NCBI GenBank assembly: GCA_963556695.1
Contig: CAUWAG010000018.1
Span: forward strand, 2,480,001-2,544,000
Reading direction: 5' to 3'
Source: Anthostomella pinea
Lineage: Eukaryota > Ascomycota > Sordariomycetes > Xylariales > Xylariaceae
DNA length: 64,000 bases
Part shown: one piece after another, positions 11,720 through 22,538 of the stretch
Layout: each line of letters starts with the position of its first letter
How positions within the stretch are numbered: the first letter of the stretch is position 1
Notes under the pieces: model-generated
The model's database searches: none
What the model was told of the DNA's origin: nothing
The model's input: the letters and a program-made list of their open reading frames with translations, nothing else
Program-made: the position numbers and the translations under genes

Positions 11720-13943
11720 CTATGCATGCGAAGGATCATGTGGAAGGAAGTTGCCCACAATGAGGCTGGGTCTGTTACGCGTTAAGCATTCGTCAGCCAT
11801 CTGTAGCAAGGAAGCTCGGAAGCGACTGGGTTGTAACTCACATCTTGTGATCATCTCTGCGTATCATGAACGAAAAACAGCAGTTGACAATGGGGTCGTT
11901 GGACCGGTCATCTGGGTTCTTCAACGCACAGGCCGTGAGAAGGGTGTCGTGTGCTGCATCGAATGCAATCGTGCCAAACTCTTCCCAGTATCTAACAAGA
12001 GAGTCCTCTGTAAGTATCTCGTGCAGAGATATCTTGCCCTACGCGGGAAAATGTCAGTATTTGGAGAAAGCTATGCTGCAAGCGTTACTCACATCTCGCA
12101 GCCGCTCCACAGGAACGTGAATCAGCTCTGCCATCTCCTTGTTACCCCTGAATATTTCCCCTGTTCTCCTCCAACAACAAGCCGGGACAGCCATGGCGGC
12201 GAAGACTCGGTCGTACTCCATCAGCGTCCTCTCGAACCACATCTCCACGAAAACAAGTTCCATGTCAACGAGTCCCTGCACCTTTTCCCTGAACTTGGGC
12301 CGGAAGCGGCTCAGTTCTTGTAGGATTTTATGCTTGGAGCCAGGAGCGATATGGTCTTCCATGTATGCCGAGAGCCGAGCATACCCCTTGATGTAGTTGA
12401 AGGGCTTGAGCATGCCGGCATCGTACTTGGCCTTCAAGACGCGCTGCATGCGTGCTTCAGGTGTGTCATTGCCCGATGGATCTGCCGCTTGGAGATAGAA
12501 TTCACGCGTCTTGTCCGGCGGGGCAGCATTGGCACGTTGCGGTATCTTGTTGGTCTGCTCTGCGTTCGGCGGAGGCATCGAGCCTGACTGCATCGCACTC
12601 GGGGGCAGGAGGTTGTTATTGCCGCCCAGAAAGCCTGCCATATCGGACTCGGGCTGCGACTGGTTATTTCTGTAGAGCAGATTCTGGTCATCCGACAGGG
12701 CTCCGCCGTCATCGAGGAGGCTGGTATTCAGAAAATCATTGAGCAGGTTGAACTCGTGGGTGACTTCTTGAGGGAGCATATATTGCGGGTTATAGTGGTG
12801 CATATCGTGAAATTGGTTTTGCGCGGTCAGCCATGCGTCAGAGAAGCCAGCAACTACAAGATCAGTTTGCGACATCGATGCTCATAAGGGGTTTTACAAG
12901 ACGTACGTTGGTTCATATTGCTGCCAGAAGAAGCACTGGCCTGCATCCCAGAGACCGGACCCGGTGACACAAGCTGTAGGGGGTTTGCCTGGCCTAGCGC
13001 GGCTGCACCAAAACCTGGCTTTGTGTTCGTGGCCTGGGCTGCTCCGGGCCCGTCAAAGGACGGTGGTGCGATGACGGTGGCATTTTGGTCTATTGAACTG
13101 CGCGACCGTTCCGGCTGGCTGTCTGATTCGTCGTGCGCGGTTGCGCCATGAGAGCCCTTGGGCTTCTTTGCATCCGGATCCCGGGGTTCGTCGTGGCAGA
13201 GATGGCCTATGTTGCGCTTGACGCACCTCGTACACGGTCTCTCCTATTCACACGGGTTGGTCCTGAGTCAATCTTGGTTTATGCAGCCGAGAGAATGCTC
13301 TCCAGCCATTGACGCAACACAGCGAGAAATAGATCTTACATACGAGATCGCATGTCATATGCTAGAGGGCCGGAGGCAGCGGTTAGCCAAGTGGTCAAGC
13401 GGCATATACGCACGACACGGGACGCAGGCCCGGGCCAGGGTCAAGGCCAGGCGCATCGCATCGCACCGCACCGACTCTGCATAAGGGAGAGGGGAACGAG
13501 GGTATCGGCAGCAGGGGGCTGGGATCACGGGGGCAGACAGGCCAGGCAGGGACACTATTCTAGCGCGCAGACGCAGACGCAGACAGGCGCAGGCGTGGGA
13601 GCCAGTAGGTACATGTATGAGGAAGTGGTGAGGTGAGATGCTGGACAGGCATGCTGAATGAGGACTTACAGATCGGCGGCAGTAGACACAAGCTGTAGGA
13701 ACGGGCGTCCAAAATTAGCCCATGTGGCAGACGACGGATACGACGACGGGGGAATCAAGAGGAATAGGAGAATTTAGCAGAATCGCACAACAGCATACCG
13801 TGGTTCACCTTGCGCCTCTTTCTGGGGCTCTTTTTGGACTCTGTCGGCGTATTGGTGGTGGTGGTCGTAGGGGTGTTGTCCTTGGTGGACTTGGCGTCGC
13901 TGTCGGACGTCTTGTCCTTGGCATGGCCGCCATTGCTTTCCAT
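11720..13943 (-). CDS. ERT1: ERT1/AcuK-type transcription activator of gluconeogenesis
   Basis: A nuclear Zn2Cys6 regulator of gluconeogenic and respiratory genes, in the ERT1/AcuK family with a PAS domain. Seven exons: 13943-13799, 13692-13670, 13361-13344, 13243-12907, 12853-12093, 12038-11842 and 11771-11720, giving 510 residues; every junction is GT-AG and in phase. A basic, Lys/Arg-rich N-terminus ending KKSPRKRRKVNH precedes the zinc cluster, spaced C-x2-C-x6-C-x5-C-x2-C-x8-C (CVYCRRSHMTC, then RPCTRC and GHLC). That cluster is split over exons 2, 3 and 4, and exon 3 is only 18 nt (HMTCDL). The PAS-like region covers roughly residues 330-460 (MEYDRVFAAMAVPACCWRR onward). The C-terminus CCFSFMIRR...PSLIVGNFLP is diagnostic and needs the last two introns. 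An in-frame ATG exists upstream at 14045, but 13943 fits the family start better. Confidence 0.92.
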
Positions 13944-15955
13944 GTCTCGTCCAGTCTCGCCCTGCGTCTGCCTCCGGCGTCCTACTTCAGATATCTCGGC
14001 GCTGCGGTGCTCACGAGGCGCCCATTGGACCGGCAGGTTACGCAATGGGTGTGTAGTTTGTAGTTCGAGGGTAATCGAGTACGGCGCCGACGGCTCAGTG
14101 CAGAGTGCAGGACCTGGGAGTGATTTGCTCTTTGGCTCTTTCGCGTGCCGCGAAAAATAAAATAAAGGTTGGTAACTTGGTCGGCGGTCGGCGACGATAG
14201 AAAAACGGGCGGATTTTTTGGGAGTATGGTAACTTTTTGGAGGCGCTCGTGATCGACAGAGGATCTCCCGAACGAGGGTGACGACGAGACGACGTCCGTC
14301 GCTTCACGCCATGCACATGTATAGGAATACTTGGTAGATGCTACCCTGATAGATGATACCTTGATAGATGATACTTCAGTGATAGGGTACCTAAAAGGAA
14401 GGCACACCAAATGCGGAATGTCAATGACTCTGTGGCCTGTTCTCTCCCAACTTGGACGCGTACCACTCCGTCCGCGACGTCAGGCTCGGGATCGGATCGC
14501 GGCGGCGGCAGAGGAAGAAGGAAAAGGGTTGCAGATTGTTGGAGAGCTTGGATAAATGCAGAAAGGCCGTTGGAGACGACCTTGCGACCTCAGAAGCTCA
14601 GAGCTCGACTTTGGAGCAAGACGCTACCAGGTGCACGCAGGACCAGTTGCCAGTTCAAAATGATCAATCGCGGGCGGTCGTGGCACCGTGGTGGCCGCGG
14701 GATTGGGCGGCCGTGGGAGAGCTTCGTCCAATGAGAAGAGGCCTAGGTCAGCCGAGGGGTCAGTCTTTACAGGGGGTCTCGGCACAAGGTAGTGAGTGGG
14801 CTGGGTGGATACCGGGCATCCTCTAGACTGCCACCTCAGAGTCCGCAGTCCATGGATGATGCATCATGGTGGGGCTTGGTCCTTGCCCGGCCTTGGATTG
14901 GAAGCCCTTCCCAAGCCTCCAAGCCTCGTGGCCTAACCGTTACAGGTTCAAGACACGCCCGCATCGTCAAACCATCGAATCTGCATCGTCACCACCACCA
15001 CAGCCTAGGCCGGCCCTCGTGCTTGACACTGCAAAGGCTTGATGGCGCCGCAGGTCTCCTTGTCTGTACCAGATCTTTCCGCAACGATGAGGTGAGCTTC
15101 ATTCAAGACCCATGCGAAGCAGACCCGTAAGTTACAGTGTATCATGTGACGATGACAACCTCACGCGACCATACGTCCCAACCGCGAGGGTCGACTCTCG
15201 CGAACACTAGCACGCCAAGCAACCCGCCAGACACACACTCTCACATGCCTCATAGGGCTCACAGGAGCCAAGGCCCATATGCGGCGTGCTTATGAGCTTG
15301 GCTCGCATCATCTCTGCACCTCCAGCAGCTGCCTTTTGGCCTTGATAGATGAAGCGACGAGTCCAAATTACGAAAGTTCCATCGCCAAGTCAGCCGTCCG
15401 TCCTGCTGGGTTGATGCGAACCTACATGCAAGCATGCTTCGTACATACCTTACGTAAAGAATGTGCCAGGCCAAGACTAGGAGAGCATGAAAACCACGAG
15501 GCCCTCTGCACCTGCATTTGCAGCCTACCCATCGTTTCCACCTTGAGTCGCTTGGCCCGTCCTCGGTGGCAGCAACCTCTCCTGTTTCCAGACTGCCACG
15601 AATTTCATACACCTATAAGTGATCGTGTAGGCTCTGCCCCTTGGCAATCAACCGCTCATATGCCGGTACTAGTTTAGTCATACCTTATTGATCACGCGTG
15701 ACATACTCTCTACATGTATCTACGTGTACTAACTTGGGGCCCGAAGAGTGAGAGATGTGCGTATCCGATGAAATACGAGATCAGAAAAAACCGCGCCGGC
15801 AGATACCTGCAGAGTCCTTTCGTATACCATCTACGGTTTCAGCCTTTCCATGCTCCATTTTAGGTGTATCTGCTGTCATTGCTGTCACGCTGCCCATGCT
15901 GCAGCTGCAAGGGCTAAGGGCTCACCGACCACCGCCTCGGGTTGAACCAAGTTGA
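13944..15955. other. Intergenic; ERT1 upstream region
   Basis: About 2 kb upstream of ERT1 and downstream of the GH30 relic. It contains a three-copy 15-bp degenerate direct repeat at 14332-14376 with GATA cores. Open frames at 14331-15130 and 15259-15677 have no recognisable domain and overlap on both strands. It probably holds the ERT1 leader and promoter. Confidence 0.5.
14332..14376. repeat. 15-bp direct repeat, three copies
   Basis: The unit TGATAGATGATACCT occurs at 14347-14361 and, with one change, at 14362-14376, preceded by a more diverged copy at 14332-14346. Each of the two good copies contains GATA twice. It lies about 390 bp upstream of the ERT1 start; no regulatory role is shown. 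Confidence 0.55.
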
Positions 15956-17265
15956 TCACGATACGACAAAGCTGACTACTGCCCGTGCAGGTACCGAGCC
16001 CGTGATACCTGCATCCGCACCAACTGCCGCTCCTGCAGCCCCCATATCGCGAGTGTTGTCGGTGGTCCTGGCCTTCACGCTAATCGAGACCGCAGACGCC
16101 ACCACGTTGATTACAATATCAGTCAACTTGTTAGTAAGTCTCGAGGAATGCCGTCACTCTGAGACCTGTATCACCAGATAAAGCGGCCACCCTGACCGCG
16201 CCCGTCCTGACGGCCCGACTATACTGAGTATATGCCCAAACCCCTTCCGAGACCTCGTGTCCGTCCCTGGATATCAGCTTTCGTCCTTGTCTTATTCGTC
16301 GTCAGCTGCTTCGTATACTGGGCTTGCATATTCTGCTCAAGGGTTGGACGCAAGAACTTGATGAAATCGGCAGCCTGCACGTCTTCCAGCTTGCATCACG
16401 CATAGTTCGTGCTGCAGAAGGCCAGCTAGAATCGATGGGTAGGAGCCGTGACCCTCTATCACTCCAGTTCTGCAGCAGGGAGACCTATACTGAACTAAAA
16501 TCAGAGTTTGTTCACAAAGGCCAAGCGAGTAACCTCGATGCCGTTAGAACTGTACATACTCGACCAGGCAACCAGCGCACACTTGTCTCCTGTCGCCAGG
16601 GACGCAGTCGCAGAGTTCGCCGCCACTTGCATCGTGACCAGTCGACTTCATGAAGCCCGGTGCCGACCCAGCATCGCCTTCAAGATCTTGACCCCGTATC
16701 TCGCCTTCGCCCAGCATTAGCCTCCCGTACACGAGTCTCCTCTGGGGTACTGACACGCCAATCCCTTGCTGAGAAAACCCCAGCCGCCCCAAGTGCTTAT
16801 CATCCCCCTTGTAGACCCGGCAGATGCCCAGCGAGTGCGGGTTTTCCGGCAGGATCATGTTCATCCAGCCCTCATCGCTTGCCCGGACTGCTTCCGAAGA
16901 TGCCATTGCGGACGATGGTGAAGCCCTTGCCTATGTCGTGTTAAACAGGAGATCCAGGGCCCCCGTCCGCTTCTGCTGGAACACTGGGCTCGCTATGGGG
17001 GAACTTCTCCAGCCTTGACGAACGAGGAGACTTGCTGGAGCGAGCGAGTCCGGCAGGAAGGCGTGCAGTTGTCGATGTTGACAGCTCGCTGAAAGGCCTT
17101 CAAGATCCCCAACCCGTCGATGGTCCGATGTTCCTGGCTCACTTCGATCGTGACTTCGTCGATTGCCTGGCGTGGACATATGGCGCCGGCGCCAGCCAAC
17201 CTTATTTGCTATAACGATTACGAGTAGACTTAGACAGCAGGTCTTCGTGTACGGTCAAGCTTCAT
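15956..17265 (-). pseudogene. Decayed GH30 glycoside hydrolase
   Basis: A relic of a secreted glycoside hydrolase family 30 enzyme, closest by eye to fungal endo-beta-1,6-galactanase-like members. Pieces appear in the right order but in changing frames: EVTIEVSQEHRTIDGLG and KAFQRAVNI (around 17150-17070), ALDLLFNTT and FTIVRNGI (16960-16890), SAPGFMKSTGHDASGG (16670-16640), CLVEYVQF (16570-16545), GIEVTRLAFVN, QAADFIKFLRPTLE (16370-16330), then the C-terminal beta-sandwich with TGLRVTAFLET (16190-16150) and GSVPARAVVSFVVS ending at TGA 15956. Stops and frameshifts occur throughout, and roughly 200 nt of the middle is missing. A possible original ATG lies at 17265, followed almost at once by stops. 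There is no intact remnant, so it is not expected to make enzyme. Confidence 0.82.
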
Positions 17266-17839
17266 GCCCTCTGACAGGTATGTACACGGCCTGCCCTATC
17301 TCGCCTTCAGCCTATAATTGCAGCTTGGCGTGCTACTGCCGAAATCAACACGCTATTTATATTTCTGGCTCGTGGAAATGCCAGAGAAGTATAATAGCGC
17401 TTACTTGCGGAGATCCTTGGAGGAACTCCAAACTCTCTCCAAAGTAGGGGCGAGTCGGACGTGTGTGCGTACCGACTTCAAGGACTGGACGGTGGAGTAC
17501 CCCCTTTTAGCCTGAGGGCAGCCGTACCCATATTATGATAAATTTAGGCACGCTGAGGGAGTTTGCCATGTGGAAAGCGCGACTCGCTGTAGTCGGCTAG
17601 TCTGCAGTTTATAATCTACACAATCCGATTTGCATGTGAGTTTGTGCTTGGCTTGGGTCTCACAGGGACCGCGGGTGCTCCGGGAGCGCGATGGTTGCGT
17701 CATGATGGTTGCGACTGCTAGGTACGATCATATTGGCAAGACATTAGAGTTGGAGGCGCGGTCAATCATGAGCAAGATACCCGCGCACAGTCATTGAACA
17801 GATTAAAATATTTATTCACCCTTTCTAAGCGCAGCATTA
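17266..17839. other. Intergenic, no gene recognised
   Basis: Spacer between the GH30 relic and the 3' end of SEC6, with nothing recognisable. It includes the SEC6 3' untranslated region. Confidence 0.5.
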
Positions 17840-20095
17840 CTACTTGACCTTGCCCATGATGGTCTCGGGGCCCCTGACGACATCCATCTGCGCCGCGCGC
17901 GCCTTGACCGAGTTCAGCATGCTCCTCTCGAAGTCGTCGCGGGCCCTCAGCACGGCCTCGACCCATGTGATCTGCAGGTCCCAGTAGCGCGACTTGAACT
18001 CCTGGAAGACGTCGGGCACGGCCTCTTTCTCCGCAGTCAGCAGCTGCAGGAAGTACTCGGTGACGCGCCACGTCTGCGTGATGGTGCCGCCGACGTCCGC
18101 GTTCGGCAGCCCGCGGAAGAACTCGAACGCCGTCGAGATGTCGTTGAAGATCTTGTCCTGGAACGGGTCGGTGCGCTTGAACTTGGCGCCCTTGTTGCGC
18201 ACGCACATCAGGTACCTGGCCAGCAGCTCGTCGGCGAAGATCTCGACGAAGATCTCAACCAGCGAGTGGTGGAGCACCTGCTGGTAGTCGCCCACGTATT
18301 CCTCGAACGTGACGATCATCTGCTTCATTGCTGTGTTTGAGTACCATCCTGGGGTGAAGAACGACGTGACTACTGTTCTGAAGTCGACTGCGATGATGAG
18401 CTTGACAAACTTATTGATACACCACGTACTGAAGTCAACGTAGCCATCGCGTAGCAGTTCAACTTCGGTCTCGGCACGCTCCATATATTGTGGTGTGACG
18501 AGCGGCTCAAATTTCTGCTTGAAGCTCGTCAGGTAGGCGAAACGGCCCTCTTCCTCGTTGTCGTCTATGCAGGCCATTTGGTCGTTAGCAGTAGCAACGA
18601 GCCAGTCCTGTAAGGCTTGGAAACCCTCCAGCTCGGGGACCTGATTGGCCTCGTACTTGGCGCCTTCGTCTTCGAGCATCTTTTGGAAAGACTGCTGTCG
18701 ACCGCGGAGCCGGATGAACATAGCATCAATGACACCCTCGGCCACATCTGACCTCTGTGAGTTGGCGGCTGCGTCGACCTGCTCACGCAGCATGCGCCAC
18801 ATATCAACCAGATTCCGGGTACGGAAGTAGCCATACTCGTCCGTATCCAAATTCGAGCCCTCCACATTTCTTTCGGCAAAATCACGTCTCTCTTGGGCGA
18901 AGATACGCTCAATCCATTCGTCGAGGAACTTTATGATGAGCTGCCGGAAATCCTTCACCAATTCTGACTCTCTGTTATCAATGACGTGCGGCTTGAGATC
19001 GGCTTCTTGAAAGCCGAGTTTCCTCATCTTCTTGTAGTATTTCTCGGGCCAGTTGACGATTTCTAGGGTGTTGCCTGAGCTTGACTCGGGGTCATCTATC
19101 AGGTCAACCAAAAAGTCGTGCATGAGCTGATGGTAAATATCGCCGTAGGTCTTGAGTATCTTCCACTTCTTGGGCATCAAGTGCACCATTCCCTGCTTGA
19201 CCGCATTTAAATCGTTGAAGTACCACTTCATTATTTTGTCCAGCTTGGTCGGGTCGTCGAAGAATTCTCCCCTGGACTCGGCAAACTGCCCTTCACAGTT
19301 GACTGTGATTGCTTTTATGAATTTCTCTTTGTAACCTCTGACCTTCTTCGCGCCGTCGGTGATGCTTTGGAATCGTGTCGCCATCTCTCGGTGGTCCTTC
19401 AACGCTTCTTGCAGGGCCTCCACCCTCTGGTCGCTCTTCTCTTCGGCTTCGACGATGATGGCCAGGCGTACAACAAGGCCATCATTATTTGCAACCAGCA
19501 AGTTGATCATGTTGAGTGCAATAAGACCAATGTGCTCGTCGAACCAGTCGATGGCCTCGTCCAACCGCGCAAAGTAATCTTCCAATGTAGATTGTAGGCT
19601 CAGGTCGTCGGCTCGCTCGATCTGCTCCATCGCATCGTCTCGGATGTTTCGTAATTGCGTCAATTCGTAGTGTGCTCGTAGTAGGTTGGGCATGTTCTCC
19701 TTGTCCTCCTCGTCCTCTCGCAGCATGTTCTCAACCCTATTGAGGCGATCATTGAAAGTCTGGAGGTTGTCGACCATGGTCTCGACAGCGCCGAAGTTCC
19801 GATGTGCCTGCGACACCATGTTGATGCTGGTGAAGTCCTTGATCATGTTCTGCGATTCGGAGCACAGCTTGTCGATCTTCATCATCTCGTCGCGGATGGC
19901 CTGCACCGTCTTCTGCCCGTCCGTAAGGCCATTCATGCCCGCCTGTGTCGTCTCCAATTGGTCGCGCAGACCACCCCGCAGCTGAGAGTCGACGGCGGCC
20001 TTCTTGCGCGTGAATTCCAGCTTCAGCGCGGGAATCTTGTCCAGGTCCTCGGGGTGTCGAAGAAGCTCCGAGAGCTTGACTGGCGGGGCGTCCAT
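17840..20095 (-). CDS. SEC6: Exocyst complex component Sec6
   Basis: Subunit of the exocyst, the octameric tether that docks secretory vesicles at growing hyphal tips and septa. It is one uninterrupted 751-residue frame. The start MDAPPVKLSELLRHPEDLDK at 20095 was chosen because the frame upstream (to 20248) encodes non-conserved sequence. The N-terminal third is helical and coiled-coil-like (KIDKLCSESQNMIKDF, NRVENMLREDEED). The rest is the all-helical Sec6 domain, with conserved stretches such as NWPEKYYKKMRKLGFQEADL and AEGVIDAMFIRLRGRQQSFQ and an ADVGGTITQTWR segment near the end. Length matches fungal Sec6 (about 750). The absence of introns in a gene this long is notable next to its intron-rich neighbours. 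Confidence 0.94.
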   Translation of the reverse strand: MDAPPVKLSELLRHPEDLDKIPALKLEFTRKKAAVDSQLRGGLRDQLETTQAGMNGLTDGQKTVQAIRDEMMKIDKLCSESQNMIKDFTSINMVSQAHRNFGAVETMVDNLQTFNDRLNRVENMLREDEEDKENMPNLLRAHYELTQLRNIRDDAMEQIERADDLSLQSTLEDYFARLDEAIDWFDEHIGLIALNMINLLVANNDGLVVRLAIIVEAEEKSDQRVEALQEALKDHREMATRFQSITDGAKKVRGYKEKFIKAITVNCEGQFAESRGEFFDDPTKLDKIMKWYFNDLNAVKQGMVHLMPKKWKILKTYGDIYHQLMHDFLVDLIDDPESSSGNTLEIVNWPEKYYKKMRKLGFQEADLKPHVIDNRESELVKDFRQLIIKFLDEWIERIFAQERRDFAERNVEGSNLDTDEYGYFRTRNLVDMWRMLREQVDAAANSQRSDVAEGVIDAMFIRLRGRQQSFQKMLEDEGAKYEANQVPELEGFQALQDWLVATANDQMACIDDNEEEGRFAYLTSFKQKFEPLVTPQYMERAETEVELLRDGYVDFSTWCINKFVKLIIAVDFRTVVTSFFTPGWYSNTAMKQMIVTFEEYVGDYQQVLHHSLVEIFVEIFADELLARYLMCVRNKGAKFKRTDPFQDKIFNDISTAFEFFRGLPNADVGGTITQTWRVTEYFLQLLTAEKEAVPDVFQEFKSRYWDLQITWVEAVLRARDDFERSMLNSVKARAAQMDVVRGPETIMGKVK

Positions 20096-21188
20096 GGTGA
20101 AGTTGGTGAGGCGCCGCTGCAGCCCGTATTGACTTCGAGTTTCAGAACATGACGCACCGAGATTGTAGACTAGAGCCTTCCGTCTCGCAGGTTTGTCGTC
20201 GCGTAGATTCTCGTCGTTCGTTGGTAGGCAGAGGCGTGTCAGACGCACCGGTGGTTCGTAATTGTGTGGTGGCTTTGGGTGCGCAGTCGCAATGGAAGCA
20301 TTGCCGCAAGGGTGGTTGCTATTCCCGTCTTCTCCAGTGCCAGCAGCAAGGGTGCTCGGACCACTTTAATGCATAGATCGCTCCCGCAGCCGCTTATTAG
20401 ATGCACGGATGCACGAAGACGCGCCAAGTCTCGAAAGGGGGCTAGCAGAGCATCTGGCCTTTGTCTCTTGTCTGATAGATCATCAACATGTGAGATACTT
20501 CATTCCCCGGGATCGTTAACAGAGTTATTCCCTACCTAATCACTTGGTCCAAGTCTCCCGGTCTTGCAATTCTGCCTACCTTTATACCTGGTAGCAACCA
20601 CTTGCACCACGCTACGGTCACTCAAGTAAGTTACAAAAGACATACCAGCAACAGTCACTCAGTTGGGGAGCTTCATTGTCCTATAGACAATACAATTGTA
20701 GGGACACGCTAAGCTCATCACATTGCGATCTTGGGACATGGCCTGCCATTCGTCGCCCTGGTTTTTGCGAGAAACTACCAGTGTATGTCCTCGCACCTAA
20801 ACTTTTTCTTCCTCAACAGTATGGGCAATCTCGCGAATCAACAGTATCAACACCGTTCCGGACGCTCGTGCGAGGGCGGCTCTCCTCCTGGCTGTCATTG
20901 TCGCTGGACGAACCCGTCGAGTATAAACTTGCAACATGGCACAGCCCTTGTGGGTGGTTGCCAGACTAGATGTCAATTGGAAATCGTTGCATTTACCAAC
21001 ACCGAGCAGTTGACACATCTTGGAACAGTAGTCTCATTCGAGCCCGTGTGAATAGAACCAGTACAGTACATCGCGCTGTTGCTGAATGATGCTACAAGTC
21101 GCCGCTGCATCTGGGACCATCCCGAAAGCATGCCTTCATACGCCAAACACCCGCCCATTTTCAAATCCTCAAACCTCACACGCTACAA
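20096..21188. other. Intergenic, no gene recognised
   Basis: About 1.1 kb between the SEC6 start and the TauD-type gene stop. Short frames at 20676-21051 have no domain, splice support or signal peptide. Confidence 0.5.
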
Positions 21189-22538
21189 CTAATCACCCTC
21201 AAGTCTAGCGACAGGCGTGGTATCATCGACCTGGATCCCGCCTCGCTTCTTCTCGTCAGCATCCCAGTACGGCAGCCTCCAACCGCCCTCGCTCTGCGGC
21301 ACAGCCAGCCATAGCCTCATGAGATGGCGTCGCGGCATGCCACTGTCAGGAGCGTAGTCCCGGTATGCCGTCCGCGCGTGCAGCGTGTGCGAGTTGGCGA
21401 CGAACTGGATGTCTCCGACTTTAAGAACCATGTGCAGCTTCACCCTCTCGCAGGTAGCCTCGAGGAGCTGGATCGCCTCCTGCTGCTCCGGCGAAAGGGC
21501 CGGGATGATGCCCTCGTCCGAGAAGCGCGTCAGACTGCGCACGAAGTACGGGTCCCACTTGCAGTACACTCGCTGCTCCCGCTCGGGGTCTTCGGGGTCT
21601 GGTGTCTCGAGGTAGAACACCGCGGCTCTGATGTAGGGGTCCTCGCCCTGTGAGACCTCCCCCTTTCGGTCGAAGTACCAGATCGGCTTCGTCAGGAGCT
21701 CGGCGACGTCTGGACGCTCCTCTTGCAGGATGTTCCACACGTGGTGAATGGAGGCGACGTCGGACTCTCCGCCAAACTCGGCCCTCGATATGCACAGCAG
21801 ACCCACGATGTCGCAGTCGTCCGCGTGGAAGAACTGTCGAGCATTTGTTCTGTAGATACGGACCTTGTCGATCTGCGTACTGTCATCGCCAAGATCTTGT
21901 ACACTACACCAGCCAGTCAATACTCTCTCGGCAGAAAGACCAAGACATATGTTAAGTTCACGCTTACTGTCCTAGAATATGCCCCCGGCCATTCTGAGAG
22001 ACCGGGTAGCCGAGGTAGACTCCCAGGCCAAAATACGCCACGGCTGATTTGTGGTTTCCCCATTGGTCGACCGGGAAGCCCTTGTAGAGGATAAACCCCT
22101 TTCCATTCAGCAACTCCCGAAGCATGGTAGCCAGCGATTGCTTCAAGCCAGGCAGAGGGAAGTTTTCCATCGTGATCCCAGTGATCGGCAGCCCCAAGGC
22201 TATGAACCTGTTGGCTGTGCTGGATATCTCATCGATCTCGTCACTGGAGAACTGGTGTACCCATCGCTCCGGGTTGTCGGAGTAGTCCTCCGCCTTCCAT
22301 ACTGTAGGCCCTTCGATACGCTTGGGGAAGGCGCTGTATGGGTACACCTGGTCATACAATGGCGGGTGTTGACCTTTCGGGCCATCAGGACTTTTTTGGA
22401 TAATGGCAGTATGCTGATGGTCGACTCACCTGTGGTCTTCAATCCATCGGGGAATATGGCCCGATCAACATGCGTAGTGCTGGTCTTCAGACTCGCAACC
22501 AGGTCGGCTGATGTCTGTACGTCGAGTGCAGGCGACAT
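21189..22538 (-). CDS. TauD/TfdA-family Fe(II)/2-oxoglutarate dioxygenase
   Basis: A 409-residue non-heme iron oxygenase that couples 2-oxoglutarate decarboxylation to substrate hydroxylation. Relatives release sulfite from taurine or act on other small carbon or sulfur compounds. Exons are 22538-22430, 22373-21968 and 21903-21189; introns are 56 and 64 nt, GT-AG, in phase. The facial triad is visible: FFHADDCD supplies His and Asp, and ANSHTLHARTAYRD supplies the distal His, with the 2-oxoglutarate-binding Arg in RRHLMRLWLAVP. The first splice restores LKTTGQHPPLYDQVYPY and the second GHILGHVQDLGDDSTQ, both family-like. The start MSPALDVQTSADLVASL was preferred over an in-frame ATG nine codons upstream because of its ACC-ATG context. 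The exact substrate is unknown. No signal peptide, so likely cytosolic. Confidence 0.9.
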
